A stretch of DNA of 64,000 bases from JAMXLO01 sp963749575 (lineage in GTDB: Bacteria; Pseudomonadota; Alphaproteobacteria; Acetobacterales; Acetobacteraceae): contig CAVVNM010000008.1 in assembly GCA_963749575.1 (NCBI GenBank), positions 186,001 through 250,000 of the forward strand, written 5' to 3'. Of the stretch, positions 1 through 7,789 are shown piece by piece (position 1 is the stretch's first letter; each line of letters begins with the position of its first letter). Under the pieces are notes generated by a model. That model had not been told where the DNA came from. It saw nothing but the letters and a program-made list of their open reading frames with translations, and searched no databases. The translations under genes were made by a program, and so were the position numbers.

Positions 1-820
1 TGGCTGCGGTGACGGGTAACAACTCTTCCTAAGCTACTAGGAGAAACTGTTACCCAACGTCGGGACCATTCGGTCTCTCAACGATTGCGTCAGGCCCCGG
101 CAACACTGCTTTCAGTTCGCTTGATCTGGGCTTGATCATGACCTTCGGCCGACTGGAGCGAGCGAAGCGAGCACTGGCCTACCGAAGCTTTGGCTCAAGG
201 GGTTCATCAAGCTTCAAGTCCAGCATTCCCCTTGGAAGGATCTCCCCCTCCAAGTCGCAACCCTCAGGTCCCCTCGACGATGCCGCCAACGGCCACATCA
301 GGCGCCCATCACGCCCCCGGCTGACGCCGGGTCAGCCTTTGGGCCCTCGTCGTGACCTCATGCTCCCAATTGGAACCCGACCGTGTCCATCCCGATCCCC
401 AAGAGGCCCGTCAGGACCGCCTTGGGTGTCGTCAACGCTCCTCCAGGGGGGCCTCTCCGGGTTCTCGATGGATCGGTCATGCCGGCGTCAGGACAGCCAT
501 CCCGACGTCACCTCGACCGCCTGATGCGCATCTGGGGCAGGTCTTGATCTGCGCGATGGAGTACCTGCAAGGCGCCCGCGGCGTCCTGGCGTTGCCGATG
601 CATGACGGGCTTCTCGCAGAGTCGGCAGGGAGGTCTGAACGGCACCTACTCCTGGGCAGCCAATGGTGTGGAGATCAGGTCGACCACGGACACGGCGCCG
701 GACATAGCCCGTGCTTGACTGGGGAGCGCCGTGAGGCGGCTCTGGGTCGCCCGAGGTTCCGTTGACGACAGCAGCATCGCGCGCGTATCGGGAAAGCGCA
801 TTGGCCGCAGGGATCGAGAC
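1..820. other. Left edge of the element, no intact gene; degenerate coding traces
   Basis: No convincing intact gene is visible. A plus-strand stretch around 540-650 encodes a short run including ALPMHDGLL, which resembles the end of a replication-type protein but cannot be assigned. The reading frame then changes and closes near 712. An inverted repeat sits at 14-55. The long open frames on both strands here are arginine/proline/serine-rich, as expected for shadow frames in GC-rich DNA. This is probably eroded mobile-element DNA. Confidence 0.3.
14..55. repeat. Inverted repeat (8-bp arms)
   Basis: GGGTAACA at 14-21 is the exact reverse complement of TGTTACCC at 48-55, with 26 bases between. 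The loop contains CCTA/TAGG, which could extend the fold. No gene is next to it on the left. It could be a stem-loop at the end of an upstream gene or a recombination site; the sequence does not decide. Confidence 0.4.
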
Positions 821-1072
821 GTGCAAATCATCTGGGCCATCGTCGTCGGAGCTGTCGCCGGCTTTATAGCCCGATTGATATCGCCGTCACCGAATAATCC
901 ACGGGGCTTCGTGCTGACGACTGTCCTCGGGATCGTCGGCAGTGTCGTCGCGACCTTTCTTGGCCGCGCCATCCATTTGTATGGCCCCGACCAGGGCGCC
1001 GGCATCATCGCATCAATCATCGGCGCGCTGATCGTCTTGTGGGGCTGGCACGCGCTGGCGGCGAATCGCTGA
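821..1072 (+). CDS. GlsB/YeaQ/YmgE family small membrane protein (transglycosylase-associated)
   Basis: About 83 residues starting at a GTG. The protein is almost entirely hydrophobic, with three predicted membrane helices and glycine-rich segments (VGAVAGFIARLI, VLGIVGSVVATFLG, IIGALIVLWGWHA) in the order seen in the Transgly_assoc family. These are inner-membrane proteins often induced by stress; the biochemical role is not established. A longer frame starting at 731 is open, but its extra 30 residues are arginine-rich and unlike the family, so the GTG at 821 is preferred. It is convergent with the ATPase gene on its right. Confidence 0.75.
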   Translation: MQIIWAIVVGAVAGFIARLISPSPNNPRGFVLTTVLGIVGSVVATFLGRAIHLYGPDQGAGIIASIIGALIVLWGWHALAANR

Positions 1073-1129
1073 ACGTCGATGAGAAGTCCGCTCTGCGACC
1101 GAGCTCCGATTGTGATGCAGTCGGGAGTG

Positions 1130-3073
1130 TCACTGCAGCAATCTCTCGACTTCGACGTGCGGGTTCTGGTCGCGTCGGATCACTGCAGGAAAAGTCGGCC
1201 GGGCAAATAGAGGCGAGGTGATACGCACTCGCAGCGCCGGCTTCCCTCCACACTCGGCCGATACGTTCTCGAGTGCAAAGATCTGTGCCGCCTCCGGACT
1301 AGCCGCAAGTGCAATGTTAAGGTCCTCCTGCGTGGTATCCGGCGTTAGCATCTGGAACACAACGCCAAGCAGGCCACCCAAGTGGCCCCGCAGGAAGGCA
1401 TTCTCGTCGACCGGTGGGGCCGGAGCAGCGCACTCGATCGCCCTCAACACGTCGGCATATTGCTGCCGTAGGTCTGCCTCAGCGGCCTCGGCGAAAGCAG
1501 CCGTCTCAGCAACGGCGGCCTCAGGCTTGCCAGTCGACCCTGATGGAGCAGCTTTGAGATAGTAATCCTCAATGGTGCCTCGGCGCAGCGGAAAGCATCC
1601 ACCGGCCTCCAGCGCATTGAGTAGTGCATCGAATCGCCTGCGCAGCGCCGCCCAATCATTCCAGTGGGAAAGGCTCCGCAGCACCGCCTCGTCCGTCGAG
1701 AGCAACACGGCCAGAGCTGCACGCCGCCGGCGCTTACCCTCATCGGTGGGCGTATCACTCTCACCACTGCGCAAATAGGGGTGCTCAGCGGCCAGAGGCT
1801 CGAGCTCGGCCCATCGGTCTGCGACCTCGCGTGCGAAGTCATTGCGCAGCGTCCTATCCATCGACAGGAGGTCCGGATGGCCGCCGCCAATCGCGGCCTC
1901 CCTGGCGGGACCTTCGGCAAAGGCGGTGACGAGGGTATTATCATCGGCCAGCGCGTCGAGATCGGCCAGGACCACGATGCGCTTGCCCATCAGTCGGAAC
2001 ATCCGCACCGTCTCGGGAATCTCGCCTTTCCCGATTACTGGCACGATCTGGGCGCCGGACCTGGCGAGGGAATGGTCGATCTGGGCTGCCAAAGCGCTGA
2101 CCACGATCTCGTCGCTCGGCCCGTCCACCAGCAGGACTGTCGGAGCAAAGAAGGCCGCACGGTGACTCTCGCCCAGTCGTGCCACCAATGCAGTCAAGCG
2201 GCGCGACTTGAGCTCATCGGCGTCTGGCGGGACCTGACGTGGGGCCGTGGTGGCGTCGGTGAAGAACACGAGGTTGGGCAACTCGTCGATCCGCCGCAGC
2301 GGCAGCATCCCTTGAGCGTGGGTCGACAGAACAACCAACTTCTTGCCCGGCTCGTGGGTTGGGTCGCCCGCGACGCGGCGGACTTCCTCCAGCAGGATGG
2401 CTTGCATCTGCGGGTGGAGCGAGACCTCTGCCTCATCGATCAGGATAGCGCCGACCTGGTCGTCGTATAGGGCGGCCAGCAGACCGACTAAGTGTACTAC
2501 GCCGCTGGCCTCAGTGGTGACTGAATACTCGCCCGAGCCTGACACAAAGCTCAGCTCAAGACCCTGCTGCGTCCACTGCAGACGCAGGCGTCGCCGAAAA
2601 AGTGCCTGCAGTCGCGCCTCGACTTTCACCCGCAGATCGGCGCGGTCCTGTAGGGCGAGCAGATCGCCAGTCAGGCTCTCGAACTTGTACCGCTCGGCAC
2701 GAAATTGGGCGTTGCCCACAGGCGCCGGTCCAACGCCGGCAAAATTGCGAGGATGGTGAGGACTATCCGACGGGCCACGGTGGCGTTCGAGGGGAGCGCT
2801 ACGGCCAGCCGCTACAAAGCGCGCGATTAGGCGGCGGCCGATCTGCTGCTGAACGGGTCCATCCAAAGCCCCCTGCAAGGACGGAATCAAGGCCCGCAAG
2901 ACGTGTGTCTTTCCAGCCCCGTTGGGTCCGAGAAGCACGGTCAGGCCCGCGTAGAGAGATAAGGAGACGGCTCCGCCTCCGAACAAGTATGGTGGGACAG
3001 GAACCTGCACTGATAGCGGTAGCACAGGCGGCTCGGACGGGGCCGACTTCTCGGCGACGAGTACAGGGTTCAT
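1130..3073 (-). CDS. OLD-type ATP-dependent nuclease-like protein (AAA ATPase plus TOPRIM)
   Basis: About 647 residues. An ABC/SMC-like ATPase comes first: Walker A GPNGAGKT near residues 49-56, Walker B LIDEAE near 211-216 followed by a D-loop-like SLHP, and an STHAQ switch histidine near 250. A TOPRIM segment follows, with VLLVDGPSDE near 313-322 and VLADLDAL near 368. This is the architecture of OLD family nucleases, several of which act in phage defence; function here is inferred. The ATG at 3073 is chosen because GGAG lies upstream and the 22 further residues of the open frame are not family-like. The 5' end abuts an RNase H fragment on the other strand. It appears to be a single-gene cargo module; no GajB-like helicase partner is adjacent. 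Confidence 0.75.
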   Translation of the reverse strand: MNPVLVAEKSAPSEPPVLPLSVQVPVPPYLFGGGAVSLSLYAGLTVLLGPNGAGKTHVLRALIPSLQGALDGPVQQQIGRRLIARFVAAGRSAPLERHRGPSDSPHHPRNFAGVGPAPVGNAQFRAERYKFESLTGDLLALQDRADLRVKVEARLQALFRRRLRLQWTQQGLELSFVSGSGEYSVTTEASGVVHLVGLLAALYDDQVGAILIDEAEVSLHPQMQAILLEEVRRVAGDPTHEPGKKLVVLSTHAQGMLPLRRIDELPNLVFFTDATTAPRQVPPDADELKSRRLTALVARLGESHRAAFFAPTVLLVDGPSDEIVVSALAAQIDHSLARSGAQIVPVIGKGEIPETVRMFRLMGKRIVVLADLDALADDNTLVTAFAEGPAREAAIGGGHPDLLSMDRTLRNDFAREVADRWAELEPLAAEHPYLRSGESDTPTDEGKRRRRAALAVLLSTDEAVLRSLSHWNDWAALRRRFDALLNALEAGGCFPLRRGTIEDYYLKAAPSGSTGKPEAAVAETAAFAEAAEADLRQQYADVLRAIECAAPAPPVDENAFLRGHLGGLLGVVFQMLTPDTTQEDLNIALAASPEAAQIFALENVSAECGGKPALRVRITSPLFARPTFPAVIRRDQNPHVEVERLLQ

Positions 3074-3090
3074 CAGGTAGTCTACTCCAA

Positions 3091-3267
3091 ACGGCGGATC
3101 GCGGCGCCGACGACAGATGGTCGCGCAAGATCGAGGCACAAGAAGGCTTCCAGGGCGGCGCGGTTACCTTCCGGTACGTCCGGGGCCACAACGGGGACGT
3201 CCTGAACGAACGAGCGGACGAACTGGCGACGGACGCCATTGCGAGGGCCAGGAAGGCGGCGGCGTAG
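3091..3267 (+). pseudogene. Ribonuclease H (RnhA-like) C-terminal fragment
   Basis: The last roughly 58 codons encode a recognisable RNase H tail: a TADR-like segment, then FRYVRGHNGD and NERADELA, corresponding to the conserved (V/R)KGHxGxxxNExAD end of the family with its histidine loop. Nothing upstream in this frame encodes the N-terminal beta-sheet or the first catalytic carboxylates. The upstream DNA is instead the 5' end of the opposite-strand ATPase gene. The fragment is therefore 5'-truncated, most simply by insertion of the ATPase gene. Confidence 0.6.
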
Positions 3268-3876
3268 GAGACAACGCGATCATCAGCGATACCGCGGCCA
3301 CCGACAGCGCCACATCGCCGTAGGTCGGCCTAGGAGAGCCGTGGGCGCGTCGTTGAGGAGCCCGAGGAAGGCAACGCGGACGCCTACGCACGGGACGGCC
3401 TGACGGAAGCTGACAAAGCTCAGCTTCAAGCTGACCTCGCCGCTGTCCCGCTCGATAGCCCACCGCTGGCCTTTGAGCCGACACCTCAGCACGTCATCTA
3501 TCTCACGTCCCTCGGCGCGCTGTCGTAGCTACACAAGCCCCAGATGGCTCCAAAGCGGGTCAACACGCAGCAGCGCGAGACGGAGGACCGACGGCAGCGA
3601 AAAGGCCCTCCGTCTCCGGCCGGTTAGCGGCGCTGGGTTGCGGGTCCGAGCCGCAGCGACAGGAACCATTGGTCGCAGCACCTTAGGCCACTCAGGCGGC
3701 CCCATGCCCGGCGCGCCGCGTGCGCAACACCAGGCCGAGGCCGGCGAGGCCAACGCCGAATAGGGCAAGCGAGGCCAGACGACGCGGACCCCTATGTCCG
3801 GTCTGACCTGGAGCAACTCACCACCAACGTTGCCGCTGGTGCCTCCGTTCCAGCCGACACGTCCATGGCAAACAAG
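3268..3876. other. 609-bp non-genic stretch with eroded coding remnants
   Basis: No intact gene. It holds an orphan PEP-CTERM tail on the minus strand (3692-3781). It also holds a plus-strand open stretch, 3340-3528, without a start codon, that encodes an acidic, alanine-rich peptide ending YLTSLGALS. Two short sequences here recur downstream: about 3610-3641 matches 4592-4620, and about 3498-3534 matches 5711-5744. The region looks like decayed accessory DNA. Confidence 0.5.
3692..3781 (-). pseudogene. Orphan PEP-CTERM sorting-tail remnant
   Basis: The minus strand encodes LASLALFGVGLAGLGLVLRT followed by a basic end (RRAGHGAA) and a stop. That is the hydrophobic helix plus arginine cluster of a PEP-CTERM exosortase-processing tail, close to the tail of the intact gene ending at 8425 (ASLALLGVGLFGLGLLRRR). 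The Pro-Glu-Pro motif is replaced, and the frame closes within about 15 codons upstream, so the body of the protein is gone. Confidence 0.6.
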
Positions 3877-4296
3877 TCAGCCGTTGCCGCTGTTGGGATG
3901 AAAGACCGGGACCTCGATCTGCTTGCAGGCGATGCCGGGTCCGTTAACGTCCGCTATGAGCCACCCATCTCTCGGTCGCCGCTGCCCGGTGATCGTGGCG
4001 GTTCTTCCTTCGCCACCGATCTCCGTCGCGGTCATTGAGAACTGGTGTTCCGCGTTCGTGGTGCCCGTCACATTCGCCACCGACTTCATGCCGTTCCACG
4101 AGATCATACCGCTGAGCGTGCCGCCCTCACCGACGACGACATGCCAGTCGAGAGCGGGGCAGGCGCCTTGCGCCGTGGAGTGCAGAACGAAGAGTGTGCC
4201 TGGCGCCGGAGGCAGTTGTGCATGAGCCGTAGTCAACATGGCTCCGGCACCGAGCGCGCCAGCGGCCATTGTGGCGAGGAGTATCCGTGCTTTCAT
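3877..4296 (-). CDS. Secreted hypothetical protein
   Basis: 139 residues with a clear Sec signal peptide: a basic start (MKAR), a hydrophobic alanine/leucine core, and a TAHAQ cleavage region near residue 26. The mature part has two cysteines (near 45 and 123), which could form a disulphide in the periplasm, and alternates beta-prone segments (TLSGMISW, HQFSMTATEI, RTATITGQRR). No domain is recognised. The start is supported by GGGGAA upstream. It reads away from the repeat-rich gap on its right. Confidence 0.65.
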   Translation of the reverse strand: MKARILLATMAAGALGAGAMLTTAHAQLPPAPGTLFVLHSTAQGACPALDWHVVVGEGGTLSGMISWNGMKSVANVTGTTNAEHQFSMTATEIGGEGRTATITGQRRPRDGWLIADVNGPGIACKQIEVPVFHPNSGNG

Positions 4297-4493
4297 GGTG
4301 TTCCCCTATCTGAGAGCCTTCACGTAACGGCGTGAGATCGCAACGCAAACACCGTAGACCGACCTCGGGGTGATTGACCTACGGCAAAATCGGCCTGTCA
4401 ACCAGACGTTGTGCCCGCTGGCGCCGGCTGTGGTGGCGCTGTAGCCTAACCGCCGACAGCCTCTCCTGTTTGGTTGTCGAGAGCCAAACTTTA

Positions 4494-4528
4494 GCCGCCC
4501 GCGCCCTCGCAGCGTATGGGCGGCTTTT
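4494..4528 (+). terminator. Rho-independent terminator-like hairpin
   Basis: GCCGCCC at 4494-4500 pairs exactly with GGGCGGC at 4518-4524, with a 17-base loop, followed directly by TTTTCT. No plus-strand gene ends just upstream, so it may be a relic of a lost gene or may insulate the downstream gene from read-through. Confidence 0.45.
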
Positions 4529-4732
4529 CTCGTTAACCGCCACGCGGTCCCTGGCCGGCGCGAGACGGCGGCGCCAACCAAGGAAACACCGCCGTCTCCG
4601 GCCGTAGCGGCGCTGGGTTGTGTCTCCGCCTTGCAGACACAGCATGCGCTGCCAGCGACGGGCGCAGCATTGCACGCCAAGCGCATGGGCGGCTTTCTTT
4701 TAACCGCCGCGCGGTCGCTGGCCCGCGAGACG
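4512..4732. repeat. Degenerate direct repeat pair (about 55 bp units)
   Basis: Units at 4512-4567 and 4682-4732 share a run through TGGGCGGCTTT, TTAACCGCC and CGCGGTC with small indels. The spacing is about 170 bp. The downstream unit ends about 70 bp before the start of the gene at 4801. The origin is unknown. Confidence 0.5.
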
Positions 4733-4800
4733 GAAGGATGCGCGGGGTAGCGGCGGGCCGTCGGAACGGTTACGCTATCGGGTCGAGGGAGGACACTCAG

Positions 4801-5666
4801 ATGACCGACGCTGCTTCGACGAAGAGGCCGCTTTGCTTCGTCATCGGCCCGATCGGTGAGGACAATTCCAAAGAACGGAGGCACGCCGATTACTTGTTGC
4901 ACGGGATTATCAAGCACGTCCTGGAAGCAGAAGAGTTTGGCTACACGGTGAAGCGGGCAGATGAAGACGCCTATCCTGGCATGATCAGCGATCGGATGAT
5001 CTCCGACATTTTCAATGCCGATCTAGTGGTTGCCGATCTGACCGACCTCAACGCGAACGCATTTTATGAACTCGGCATCCGCCACTCGGCGGAAAAGCCG
5101 ACCATCCACCTCGCCCGCGCGGACACCAAGCTTCCCTTTGACAATGCCCCCATCGGACGATTTTCGTGGATATCTCCGACTGGCGGAACTTCGAACAGGC
5201 GCGCGACCAACTTAGGCAGTCTGCGCGTGAAATCGAAGCCCCTGACTACCAGGTAAGCAACCCCATCACTCAGGCTAATGCCAGCTTCGCAATGCGAACC
5301 AGCGCCGATCCGAAGGAAAGAGTGATCGCTGATTTACAAGACAGAGTGGCGTCGCTGGAAGCAAGGGAGCGCGATGTTGTCGGAGCAGCGCAACGGATGG
5401 CATTTGTTGAGGCCTTGCTAATCGCACAGCGAGCCCCCACTGCCGGCACATCGTCGCACCTGATTGGATCATCCTCGCCAGTAGCCGGACCTGGACTTAT
5501 AAACTCCCTGGTAGCCGGACCTGGAATCTCCCTGGTTGGCGGGACCGGACTTATGAACTCCCTGGCGTTTGGAAGGTTTACCCCGTCAGTTGCCGGACTT
5601 GGGCCTCGCGACGACGCAACACCGGGTATGCAACCGCCCGCGACAGATACTCCAGTAGAATGCTGA
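4801..5666 (+). pseudogene. Nucleoside-deoxyribosyltransferase-like protein, frameshifted
   Basis: The start is an ATG with a good ribosome site (GGGAGGA). The first 120 residues carry CFVIGPIGE near residue 12, a middle DLVVADLTDLNANAFYELGIRH segment, and KPTIHLA. These match a Rossmann-like family related to nucleoside 2-deoxyribosyltransferases, often seen near defence genes. The glutamate of YELGIRH fits the position of the family's catalytic carboxylate. At about 5160-5166 the frame shifts, and the expected continuation VDISDWRNFEQARDQL resumes one frame over. The C-terminal part has a short coiled-coil-like segment and then a repetitive tail (VAGPG units). The break may be real or a sequencing error. 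Confidence 0.6.
5481..5570 (+). repeat. Short tandem repeat inside the C-terminal tail (30-bp units)
   Basis: Three imperfect units start at 5481, 5511 and 5535, built on GTAGCCGGACCTGGA...CTCCCTG. They encode repeated VAGPG/NSL motifs. The units differ by small in-frame deletions. Such a low-complexity tail is unusual after a Rossmann-like domain. Confidence 0.6.
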
Positions 5667-5889
5667 CTACGTGCCGCCCGCCGAGGCCGAATTTCTCAAC
5701 GACGACGCGGCCTATCTCAAGTCCCTCGGCGCGCTAGCTACACACGCACCGGCCGGTGGTCCCTGTCGGACCCCGGCTTGGTCCCTGCCGGCTTCCTGCC
5801 GGCCGCTGCTGGAACACACCTGCCGGCCCTAGACAGGACGCCCGGTCGGCACAACGTTGTCGCCTGTCTCACAGATCACGGATCATCCC

Positions 5890-6105
5890 ATGCCCCTGAG
5901 CGGCAAGCTGCTCGCCTGGATCGAGCGTCGCTCCGACGATGAGTTCCTCGTGTCGCTCGTCGGAGGCGCAGCACCACGGCGTGAGCCTGCAACGCAACTC
6001 TGTCCCTCGTCAGACGCAGCGCGGCAGTGGGGAGAGGAGCAAGCCGCAGACCTCGGCCTCCCACTTGAGTGGTTCGCTGGGGACAGGCGACGCAGCCCAC
6101 GCTAG
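5890..6105 (+). CDS. Small hypothetical protein
   Basis: About 71 residues from the ATG at 5890. The composition is protein-like rather than shadow-like: a WIERRSDDEFLVSLVGG beta-rich start, then an SDAARQWGEEQAADLGLPLEWF segment that looks like an amphipathic helix followed by a strand. Similar small proteins occur as accessory genes in Acetobacteraceae (from memory, not searched). An upstream in-frame start at 5857 is possible. Function unknown. Confidence 0.45.
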   Translation: MPLSGKLLAWIERRSDDEFLVSLVGGAAPRREPATQLCPSSDAARQWGEEQAADLGLPLEWFAGDRRRSPR

Positions 6106-6131
6106 CACCAGCGACTTCCGCCGCAACCCTG

Positions 6132-6440
6132 TCACGGCCTATCATCACCATCACCTTCCAGCCAACTCTCGACGTCCTCTACGCTCACCGGGAATTGGAA
6201 CTGGACGGCGTTGTCGGTCTCCCTGGGCGCGTCCTCCAGCGGCGACACTGCCAGCAGAGCCATTACCGACTCGACGCCAGGCAGCGAACTGTAGGCGACA
6301 CGGGACCACCCTGAGACCCAAGCCGCCGCCTCCATCGGGTCATCGGCTTGGACCGTGCCGAGGGTGGGCGCTGCTGCCTCAGCGGGTAATGCCACAAGGC
6401 TAAAGATTGGTGCCGAGAATGTAATCAGCCACCGATGCAT
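6132..6440 (-). CDS. Small secreted hypothetical protein
   Basis: About 102 residues from the ATG at 6440. The N-terminus MHRWLITFSAPIF...PAEAAA is a plausible signal peptide with cleavage after AEAAA near residue 24. The remainder is acidic (VEDVESWLEGDGDD at the end) with no recognised domain. It begins two bases after the stop of the gene at 6443-6685, so the two are probably translationally coupled. Confidence 0.4.
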   Translation of the reverse strand: MHRWLITFSAPIFSLVALPAEAAAPTLGTVQADDPMEAAAWVSGWSRVAYSSLPGVESVMALLAVSPLEDAPRETDNAVQFQFPVSVEDVESWLEGDGDDRP

Positions 6441-6442
6441 TT

Positions 6443-6685
6443 TCAGGCACCTACCCCATCGCCCCCACTCGGGTCTCTGCGGACCCGCATAGGCCAACCG
6501 CTCGCGACAGAGGGCCACTGGAAGCCGTTCAGTTCTGAAATCGTCGCAAGTTCACCGAGGAACCGCCACCAGTGCTCGTTCTGAAAATCGCGGTGGTGCC
6601 GGTCCGTGCACAAGGCGTATTCGCCTGGCTGCACCACGCTCTCCCAGACGTAGATTGCTGCTGGGTCTCGCGATACGTCGGGCAT
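6443..6685 (-). CDS. Small hypothetical protein
   Basis: 80 residues with mixed, non-shadow composition, including YVWESVVQPGEYALCTDRHH and NEHWWRFLGELATISELNGF, which reads like a compact beta/alpha protein. There is no recognisable family. Its stop is separated by two bases from the next start (6440), suggesting a two-gene unit. The start codon is the first in-frame candidate and is not independently supported. Confidence 0.35.
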   Translation of the reverse strand: MPDVSRDPAAIYVWESVVQPGEYALCTDRHHRDFQNEHWWRFLGELATISELNGFQWPSVASGWPMRVRRDPSGGDGVGA

Positions 6686-6919
6686 TGGTTCTTCGCTCGC
6701 TGTCGTGTAGTGGCACCACGCATACGCACGTCCTGAGCCATGCCTCCACCGTCAGTTATTCACAAATAGTTTACGCGCAATTAACGCAAGCCTGCCGGCC
6801 GATGCGGACACGCGTCGTCAAAGCCACGGCTGCCTGCGAGCCGTTCTCCTCGTCCACTTGGCGCATTTGTCGTCAGACCCGCCATTGCGGGCGCTCTGGT
6901 CCGCCGGTAGGAATGCTTC

Positions 6920-7087
6920 ATGCCGTTCGACGCTGCCGGATTTCCGAACGACGGAGCCAAGCCCACCGCACGACGGGAGGCGCGCTGGCTCCGCTACTCC
7001 ATCGCCGTCCTGCTCATCCTGGCGATTGTGGCGGTCCCTGCGTGGAGCCTGTGGCAGATAGCCAGTCACGCCCTATGGAGCCTCTGA
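6920..7087 (+). CDS. 55-residue single-pass membrane microprotein
   Basis: An ATG at 6920 preceded by TAGGA at an eight-base spacing opens a 55-codon frame. A polar, basic N-terminus (TARREARWLRY) is followed by one strongly hydrophobic helix (IAVLLILAIVAVPAWSLW) near residues 28-45 and a short tail ending WSL. The positive-inside pattern predicts a cytoplasmic N-terminus. It lies upstream of two more short genes in the same direction and may share their transcript. No family is recognised. Confidence 0.45.
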   Translation: MPFDAAGFPNDGAKPTARREARWLRYSIAVLLILAIVAVPAWSLWQIASHALWSL

Positions 7088-7162
7088 GCCGGCCGTAGCG
7101 CCACGACCCGCATCGTCACCACGAGCTACCGCTACAAGCCCCCGCCGCGGAAGCGAAAGACG

Positions 7163-7387
7163 GTGCAGCCGACAGGCCCTGCGGTCGTGCGGAAGGTAGC
7201 CGGCAACGACAACCGCCCTGATCCTGAGCCGGCACCGAAGTCACCCATCGTCACCACGGCGAGCAGGAAGCGGCGGAAGCTGATGCACGAAGAGCAGACA
7301 CCGGACGATGAGGCCAACTCCGAGGCGGACGCCGCATTGCAGGAATGGCTCGACCGGGCGAAGTGGGGCAGGGGCCCGTGGCTATGA
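7163..7387 (+). CDS. Small basic hypothetical protein
   Basis: 74 residues from a GTG. The frame stays open upstream to 7088 and encodes IVTTSYRYKPPPRKRK directly before the GTG, a lysine/arginine/proline-rich start that looks genuine. The true start may therefore lie near 7103-7112 with a lost or non-standard start codon. The C-terminus is acidic with ADAALQEWLDRAKWG. Its stop overlaps the next gene's ATG (ATGA), so translation is coupled. It may be a nucleic-acid binder by charge only. Confidence 0.45.
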   Translation: MQPTGPAVVRKVAGNDNRPDPEPAPKSPIVTTASRKRRKLMHEEQTPDDEANSEADAALQEWLDRAKWGRGPWL

Positions 7388-7758
7388 CCACGCGTCCCGT
7401 CCCCGCGCGCCACTGGCGCAGTTACGGCGACGACCCTCTGCCGACCGGCGAGGAAGCCCTTAACGAGCCGTTCCGCGCATTCCCGTCGTGGTTTCTGCGG
7501 GTAACCTGCGAGCGCTGCGGTCGGGAGCGGATGATCGCCGAGACGCACACCCCACAAGTCGCCCTGCTGATCCGCGACATCATTGACCGTATGCGGCACG
7601 ACGGCAGTGGCGGGCAGGCGGGCAAGGTGGAACTTGTCTCCGGCATCGACGACGCCCTGACCTGTGTAATAAGCACACTATCGCAACCAGCGCGAGCGTT
7701 GTCGGAAGACTTTACAGCTCACGGTGGCGTGATGCCGATAGGAGCAATAAGCTGCTAG
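7384..7758 (+). CDS. Small CxxC-containing hypothetical protein
   Basis: About 124 residues from the ATG at 7384, overlapping the previous stop by ATGA. The core FPSWFLRVTCERCGRERM has one CxxC knuckle, followed by ETHTPQVALLIRDIIDRMRHDG and GGQAGKVELVSGI. The layout recalls a small family seen in Acetobacteraceae accessory regions (memory only). The last 35 residues (from about DDALTCVIS) change character and may lie beyond an unseen frameshift. A single CxxC would need a partner or dimer to bind zinc. Confidence 0.45.
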   Translation: MTTRPVPARHWRSYGDDPLPTGEEALNEPFRAFPSWFLRVTCERCGRERMIAETHTPQVALLIRDIIDRMRHDGSGGQAGKVELVSGIDDALTCVISTLSQPARALSEDFTAHGGVMPIGAISC

Positions 7759-7789
7759 CCTTTGCGTTTGCTGAGGAGGACCACCCGCG

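Larger units (their letters stand above)
4297..4800. other. 504-bp intergenic region with direct repeats and a terminator-like hairpin
   Basis: No gene of convincing composition. A degenerate direct repeat is present, 4512-4567 against 4682-4732 (shared core TGGGCGGCTTT...TAACCGCC.CGCGGTC.CTGG). A further 30-bp unit at 4592-4620 matches 3610-3641. A G+C-rich hairpin followed by Ts lies at 4494-4528. Confidence 0.5.

Noticed and set aside
1572..2470. Plus-strand frames across the OLD-like gene
   Set aside because: No domain, and the minus strand carries intact Walker A, Walker B and TOPRIM motifs.
7132..7599. Minus-strand 155-codon frame over the small plus-strand genes
   Set aside because: Composition is shadow-like and the plus strand carries an ATGA-coupled pair with a CxxC motif.
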